From the NCBI GenBank assembly GCA_000827325.1, contig KN832890.1, positions 712,439 to 776,438 of the forward strand: DNA of 64,000 nucleotides, given 5' to 3'. Shown here one piece after another: positions 57,812 to 64,000 of this stretch. The position numbers and the translations under genes are program-made. Position 1 is the stretch's first letter. Each line of letters begins with the position of its first letter. The notes below the pieces were generated by a model, which saw nothing but the letters and a program-made list of their open reading frames with translations, did not search any database and was not told the origin of the DNA. This stretch comes from Oidiodendron maius Zn (lineage: Eukaryota > Ascomycota > Leotiomycetes > Myxotrichaceae).

Positions 57812-59715
57812 CCTTATAGTAGTATATGTTATCAGATCAGTAGATGGCTTTGTAGATTTTATCAAGAAAACAAATAGTAAAGCTAGAGTAGGATAGAACA
57901 GGTGAATGCGACGTTTAAATAATGGACGCCCAACGGCACGCGGGTAATGATCGTTCCGACACAATACATATCTAAGACAAAAAGAGGTGTCGGATGGTTT
58001 AAACCCCGAGCCGAACATCTGGGACCATTTCCTTATTATATTGTAGCCTATCAATAATACATGCTTAGATTTCTCTTCCCGCAACAGCCCTAGCTTTAAT
58101 TTCATCACTTTAAACCGTATTGAACTTTAGCTAGATTTATAATTAGTTGCAATATGGTGTCAAAATGTTAGAACTAATATCTATTGTAGGGATATGCCAA
58201 AGAAATAAATATAATATAACAAACGGATGGCATATCGCAAAATGCAAGGAGTTGGAGATGTAAGGATTTGATAATCTGTAAGCGTAGAAATATCTTATAT
58301 AGTGCCTTGGTAGCTGGAAGGACAGTAAACCAAAATTTCCAAATATGCACAATCTACAGCAGCTTTATGTATGGTAAATTTAAGATAATTTCATGTGAGT
58401 CATCTAGCAAACACCAAAACTACTTTGAATGCAATGAGCTTGCGATTCCTTGAGGCTGTGTAAGATATGACGCCGTTTTCCATGGGGGTATACGCAGAAC
58501 TATTCCAACATTTTTGTGCTATTGAACGCGCCATTGGTATCAAGAATCACGATTCTAGAGTACAAAACTTTGCCAGAACTATATGATCTGTAATTGTAGT
58601 TACGTATAGCTTGTCAACAGACTCAAGATATAATGGTGTGAGCTAGGCTACACGAGATCATGCGACTTGAGTTTCGTGTTGTCCTTCTATGCCATTCCCT
58701 TTCATAGTTCCTTTTAGATCATCTTGAGTTTGGTTGTTCTCGGCTTATTTAAATCTTGCCTTCCAGATAATTTTATTGAAAATACACTCGATTTGTTAAG
58801 CGGCCAAGTTTTCCTAATTCTGTCCTAGGTGCCTGTCCATCAATGGCATCAATTGTAAAGCTTTCTAAATGAACGAAGTCATTAAGAAACATTCACCTAC
58901 CACGTAGGATAGACAGGACCTGTAATTATTCCTGAGTGAGATACCTCTCTATCTCAGCGATGGCTTTCTGAGTCGCCGCATCATCTGACTATCAAATCCA
59001 TAACTCTTAAGCCTTGCAATAAGAGCGTTTTCTCGCTGAGGGCCGGTATGTGTAAATTACTTAAGGAATTCAAATTAGGATATGTGGTGGCCATAGCCCA
59101 CAGATAATTACGCTTGTAGCTTCTGGAGACTGATTGAAAGTTCTGCTCAGTATCTTCCGGAGGAATGGATTTCGACAGGTTCAGAACAAGGCCATTGATA
59201 ACTCCGCGGTGAGGAAGCAGCAAGCTGAAGTCCACATATTTGCTTAGCACAGTGAAAGTGGATGTTCAAGGAGAATAAGTATAATATTGTCTTTAAGAAA
59301 GTCATACCCTAGAGGGGCATATATATTTGATAGCACGATTTAATCTTGCGTTTCCTATACTATTCTCAATTCTAAAAACGATGCTGGGGCTTTCTTCAGC
59401 AAGCTAAAACTTCTCGATTTGGGATTCCTGATAACAGTATATATTGTGTTTAAATACTCTTCTAGAAAGTAAGATGTTTTATCACGCTGTCACGAACGAT
59501 GATAGGCTGCTTCAAAATAAGTGCCTACATCCATGACTGGACTCAACGCACTTATTAAACCAAGTAACCTAGCCCGTGAAGCAAATAGCATAATGCCAGG
59601 TCATTAAGGACGGTCCCTGCCTTCTTGAAGAACCCACGAATTTGCTCTGTTCATTTTGCCTTTTGCCTCCCTGGTCTTGATCATCCATGCCTTCACGGAC
59701 TTTACGTCCCAATTA
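57812..59715. other. Intergenic region, no supportable gene
   Basis: About 1.9 kb, AT-rich. A 89-codon minus frame at 58981-59250 has balanced composition but no recognised domain and no clear splice partners, so it is not called. Confidence 0.45.
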
Positions 59716-62029
59716 TTAAGCTATTTGAAGAGATGTTACAAAACTCTTGGCCTTCCCTACCAGTAAGTTTTGGTCCGCTCCACTGTTCAATAGTAGCCTC
59801 ACTACGGCCTCGTTACCCGTTATTGCCGCTCTGCGAAGTGCTGTGCCCCTTTCGCTCTGTGCATTGACATCCGCTCCGCTCTCTAACAACAGCTTCACGA
59901 TGGCCATATTGCCATTTGACGCCGCTCTCTGAAGTGCTGTGACCCTTTCGCCCTGTGCATTGACATCCGCTCCGTTCTCTAGTAACAACTTCACGGTGGC
60001 TTCATTATCATTTAACACTGCACTCTGGAGGGCACCTCCATACCATCCATTAATATCTGCTCCGCTCTCTAGCAACAGTTTCACGATGGCCTCGTTACCA
60101 TTTGACGCCGCACTCTGAAGAGCACTTCGGACATATCCCTCTGCATTAATATCTGCTCCATTCTCTAGCAACAACTTCACGATAGCCTCGTTACCATTTG
60201 ACACTGCACTCTGAAGAGCACATCCGCAGTAACTGTCCTTTGGATTAATATCTGCTCCATTTTCTAGCAACAGCTTCACGACGGCCTCATTACCATTTTC
60301 TACCGCTCTCTGAAGTGCTGTGCCCCTTCCGCTGTGCTTATTGATATCCGCTCCGCTCTCTAACAACAGCTTGGCGATGGCTATATTGCTATTCGATGCT
60401 GCTCCCTGAAGTGCTGTGGCCCTTTCGCCCTGTGCATTGACATCCGCCCCGCTCTCTAACAACAGCTTCACGATGGCCATATTGCCATTTGACGCCGCTC
60501 TCTGAAGTGCTGTGCCCCCTTCGCCCTGTGCATTGACATCCGCCCCGCTCTCTAACAACAGCTTGATGATGGCCATATTGCTATTTGATGCTGCTCCCTG
60601 AAGTGCTGTGACCCTTTCGCCCTGTGCATTGACATCCGCTCCGTTCTCTAGCAACAGCTTCACGATAGCTTCATTACCATTTGACACTGCACTCTGGAGG
60701 GCGCTTCCATACCATCCATTAACATCTGCTCCATTCTCTAGCAACAGTTTCACGATAGCCTCGTTACCATTTGATGCCGCACTCCGAAGAGCACTTCGGC
60801 CGTATCTGCCCTCTGCATTAATATCTGCTCCGCTCTCTAGCAACAACTTCACGATGGCCTCGTTACCATTTGACACCGCACTTTGAAGAGCACTTCCGCC
60901 GTATCTGCCCTTTGCATTACTATCTGCTCCGTTCTCCAGCAACAGTTTCACAAGGATATTGTTACCACTTGATGCCGCCGCTAGTAGAATTGTTGACTTG
61001 TTCCTACCATTTAGTGTGACCTTGGCTGTGTCAATCAATAGTGACACAATCCTTTGGTTCCCACTTTTAGCCCCTAAATATAGTAACGTCTGTCCATCAC
61101 GAGTTTTTGCAGAGACGTCCGCGCCGCCGTCGATCAATAATTGCACTACCTCCTCATGTCCCATGTAGGCTGCGAGATGGAGTGCTGTCTTTCCGACATT
61201 GGATCTCGCATTGAGATTTGAGCCCTTCTGTAACAATATCCTTGTTACCGTGCCATGGCCTTTTAGGGCTGCTAGATGTATTGGGATATGTCCTTCCTTG
61301 TTTCTACTTGCGAGGCAACCTCCTTTCAGCGTGAGAAACTCCACGACCGACGCGTGCCCCGAATACGCCGCATCATGAAGTACCGAATTTCCCCGAATGT
61401 CCTTTGCTGCAATATCGGCTCCCGCACTAACGAGAAGTTCTACGCATTCCATATTGCCTTCCATTACGGCAACATGAAGAGCTGTCTTCCCTTCATCGGA
61501 AGCTATCGCAACATCAGCTCCTCTCTCAATCAATAACCTCAGTATCCGTATGTCTCCACTCTGTGTGGCTATAAGTAAATTCGAAGCTTCCATCCATCGT
61601 TTCCGTTCTAATACTGACTCCTTGACGAGCGCGTTGACTGTGTCTTCCTGTAACCGTTCCCCGTCAATGTTATCTTCTTCGTGGTTGTTCCGGATGTGTC
61701 TACGCAGATTATCTCTACGCGAAGTGCCTTTGAATTTACACCCTGGAACTTTGCAATAAAATTGTGGAGTAACAGTCTCATGGCTTGTCTTATGGCGGTC
61801 GAGGTCGTTTCTCAGTGCAAAGCGTTTGTCGCAGCTCTTACAGTGGAATGGCCTTGAGTGCGTTTTATAATGACGGCTTAAGACGATTAACCCGTGTTGA
61901 AGGATGTTCAAAGGATATGAGGACATACTTGAATTCTCCACGCCTAGTGAAAGTTGTCGCACAGTCGACACACTTAAAAAGGCCATTTCGGTAGCGACTG
62001 AGATGAGTGCCCGCCTCATCGACTTCCAT
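59716..62029 (-). CDS. C2H2 zinc-finger / ankyrin-repeat protein
   Basis: Exons 62029-61929 and 61876-59716 (52-nt intron that falls inside the first finger) give 753 aa. Three C2H2 fingers at residues about 15-95: FKCVDCATTFTRRGEF|NRHYKTH, FHCKSCDKRFALRNDLDRHKTSH and FYCKVPGCKFKG...RRHIRNNH. About 19 ankyrin repeats follow. The first six are diverged; the rest share nearly the same sentence (ALQSAVSNGNEAIVKLLLEN / GADVNAQGE). The N-terminus could bind DNA or protein, the repeats bind a partner. Near-identical repeats indicate recent expansion or homogenisation, as described for repeat domains of fungal non-self recognition proteins. No NACHT or HET domain is present, so that link is only an analogy. 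Confidence 0.92.
59770..60960 (-). repeat. Tandem array of near-identical ankyrin-coding units
   Basis: About twelve units of 93-99 bp, each containing 'ctctagcaacagcttcacgatggcc'-like sequence. Neighbouring units match at most positions and appear in shuffled sub-types (NAQGE, NAEGRYG, NGWYG), pointing to unequal exchange or conversion. Confidence 0.88.
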
Positions 62030-62455
62030 GACTCCGGAATTCCACGTCGCAAAGGTCAATGAATGATTCTGGGGGAGATATATACGTCATTGAGAAAGCG
62101 TTCGAAACGTGGCGGAAGATATCCAGAAGACAAGAAATAAATTTACCGGTACGTGATTTCTGAACATGTCGCTGTCCGCCCGTCCCAAAATGTTTCCAAC
62201 GCAGCTAGCTAGGACGCAGGGCGCAGGGCGCGGGGCGGAGGCGCAGCGCCAAGCTTAATTGTTAAACCATGATGCAGTAATAATTATTCACCGCTGTTTC
62301 ATCACTTTCAAATTTCATCCAAATCATTGCGCCTGGATTCGCCGATGTCGTTCGAGCGTCAATGCTGCGAAATATACATGACCTACAAGCCGATCCTCCG
62401 TTGCGAAATTCCAGAACTGGTTTTGTGGTCGTTCGCAGACCTCAACCTTCCTACT

Positions 62456-62565
62456 CCTGGACGACTTTCCTGCCCCTCGACGACTTTCCTGCTCCTCGAC
62501 GACTTTCCTGCTCCTTGACAACTTTCCTGCTCCTTGACAACTTTCCTGCTCCTCGACGACTTTCT
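62456..62565 (+). repeat. 19-bp minisatellite
   Basis: Five to six copies of a 19-bp unit (cgacgactttcctgctcct with small variants), lying in the space between the divergent ankyrin and C2H2 genes. Confidence 0.85.
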
Positions 62566-62766
62566 CGTCACAGAGATGGCTCCAGACACCAACGTCCATC
62601 TCCAAAGGCGATGGGAACAACATGATCCGATACCTAGCAATCCCGCCCCGTGAGGCTATTTTTTTTTAACACTGGCGCAGGTATGCCTCCCGAAGGAATC
62701 CAATTCGGCGAAGTCGACGGTAAGCCACCGCCCTTCCTTGCAGGGATCGTGTTAACGACGGCTCAG

Positions 62767-63740
62767 TCAATTTCAATGTGATTGGCCACATTGCGACCAA
62801 ACATTTTCGAGGAAGTCCGACCTGACTCGTCATCGCAACACCATTCACGTCCCAGACCCCTATTGGTGTGTGGTACCTGGCTGCCATCGCAGTGAAAACT
62901 ACAGTGGCGACAAAAATCCATTTTCACGAAAGGACAATCGCGACGAGCACGCGAGGAGGGTTCACCAGGCGGTTGGGCTCGGCCTCAGCAACGCTAACCT
63001 TCGGGCCGGGTTGACCAGCGTTAACGGACTCAATAACGTCACGTATGGGTTGGCGTTAACCAGTGTCGACGGACTCAACGCCGAGGGCGAGTACGGGCCA
63101 GGGTTCAGCAATGCCGAGCTTGGGCCTACTAGCGTTGATGGACTCAGCATCGCGTATGATTTGGCATTGCCGAGCACGGACGTACTTGGGTTTGACAACG
63201 CTAGCTTTGGATTCAATAATACTAGCCTTGGACTCAACAACGCTGGCGTTGGACTTGGGTTGACTGGTGTCGACGGATTGAACGCCGAGTACGGGCTAGG
63301 ATTCAGTAATACCGAGTTCAGGCCACTGCCGACCAGTGTTGATAGATTCAATAACGTCGCATATGACTTGGCGCCAACTAGCATGGATGGACTTGTGTTC
63401 CTTAACACAGGTCTTGGACCCAATAACATTGGTCTTGGACTCAACAATGCCAATTTTGGAGTTGGGTTGACTAGTGCGGACGGGCCCAATGCTGAGTATG
63501 AGCTAGGTCTCGGTAATCCCGAGCTCGGGCCTGGGCTGACCAGTGTTGATGGATTCAATAACGTCGCGTATGACTTGGCGCTGACCGGTGCGGAGTTTAC
63601 TGGTGACTCCATGCCCCAAGAGCAAATTGTAAGGTCTTATCGCTAATCTCAAAGCCCTGAAATCATTAACAGAGCACCTAGCAACTGTTGTATCCGACTC
63701 CGATGAACTTCTTCCCATACGACATAGAAGCCGAAAGTGA
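62767..63740 (+). CDS. C2H2 zinc-finger protein with degenerate repeat tail (5' exon unresolved)
   Basis: The frame is coherent from 62767, just after a likely acceptor (ctcag); an in-frame stop lies upstream, so at least one earlier exon is expected but not placed. Two C2H2-type fingers: CDWPHCDQTFSRKSDLTRH...H and YWCVVPGCHRSENYSGDKNP...RKDNRDEHARRVH. The rest (about 200 aa) is built of degenerate repeats around GLTSVDGLNAEYGLG and NNVAYDLA, rich in Gly, Asn, Leu and Asp, probably unstructured. The open frame ends at 63646, but a 46-nt intron (63629-63674) would join to HLATVVSDSDELLPIRHRSR ending at 63740, a more natural C-terminus. Function unknown. Confidence 0.65.
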
Positions 63741-64000
63741 GAGGCTCAACCATTAATCATGCTATCTGCCGAGTGTGTGTCCTTGCTAACGGCTAGGAGA
63801 ATTTAGTGGTTTATCGTGAGGAGGGTAGTTAGAATCAATTGAAACCTGTTTGCAATATAGTCTATCCCTTCAGGTGTACGTTCAATATCGCGTGTAATTT
63901 GTCCGTCCCGCTATATCTCTTTCTCCATTCTAATGGATGGCTCTGTAAATGTGGCATGCAATAAGTGAAAACGGAGAACTGGAAAGATAAGTCAAAAGAG
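63741..64000 (+). other. Window end, nothing recognised
   Basis: Downstream sequence of the C2H2 gene; no further gene start is visible. Confidence 0.4.

Noticed and set aside
57812-58108. N-terminal extension of the DoxX-like protein
   Set aside because: The extension lacks protein-like features and the downstream ATG starts directly at the first membrane helix.
58981-59250. 89-codon minus-strand frame with protein-like composition
   Set aside because: No recognised domain, no convincing splice partners up- or downstream, and an AT-rich setting; could be chance.

Overview
This window looks like accessory (non-core) DNA from a filamentous ascomycete (Pezizomycotina). The evidence is the gene style: short introns, mostly 46-81 nt, with GT...AG ends and CTAAC/CTGAC-type branch sites; a highly reducing polyketide synthase; Zn2Cys6 and C2H2 regulators; a fungal rhodopsin-type membrane protein; and decayed DNA transposons whose stops are largely TGG-to-TAG/TAA or CAG-to-TAG changes, as repeat-induced point mutation (RIP) would leave. 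I cannot name the species. Exon joins below were worked out by hand from splice signals and reading phase.

Left part (1-19 kb) resembles a secondary-metabolism cluster. It opens inside a highly reducing PKS (AT-DH-degenerate MT-ER-KR-ACP), followed tail-to-tail by a secreted laccase. An intact Fot1/pogo-class transposon (9135-11086) separates these from an NmrA-type reductase, a C2H2+Zn2Cys6 regulator, a short-chain dehydrogenase and a cupin protein. The last two are divergent and share a promoter. A plausible working unit is PKS plus tailoring redox enzymes plus regulator, but cluster membership is inference.

Middle part (19-39 kb) is a transposon-rich stretch with isolated genes: an orphan 3' gene fragment, a 254-bp hAT-type MITE with 8-bp target duplication, an F-box-like protein, a GPI-anchored carboxylesterase and an intact Zn2Cys6 regulator. 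A 429-aa protein of unknown function lies between two inverted ~135-bp ends of a Tc1-like element. A second Zn2Cys6 regulator is split by a decayed pogo-class element; one copy of the TA target removes the interruption and leaves the frame continuous. A Tigger-like fossil follows.

Right-middle part (39-50 kb) holds two NmrA/isoflavone-reductase-like paralogs in opposite orientation, a duplicated upstream segment (about 40.4-41.1 and 44.0-44.6 kb), a small membrane protein, a Gal80-like oxidoreductase, and relics of an SDR and a type-B esterase. A 345-bp inverted-repeat element lies at 49.2-49.6 kb.

Right part (50-64 kb) has a GC-rich DJ-1/PfpI protein, a fungal rhodopsin-domain membrane protein, a hemerythrin-domain protein, an O-methyltransferase relic and a DoxX-like protein. 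It ends with a head-to-head pair: a three-finger C2H2 protein carrying about 19 ankyrin repeats, many almost identical, and a second C2H2 protein with a degenerate N/D/G-rich repeat tail. A 19-bp minisatellite lies between them.

No tRNA, rRNA, CRISPR, retrovirus-like or Polinton-like element was recognised.
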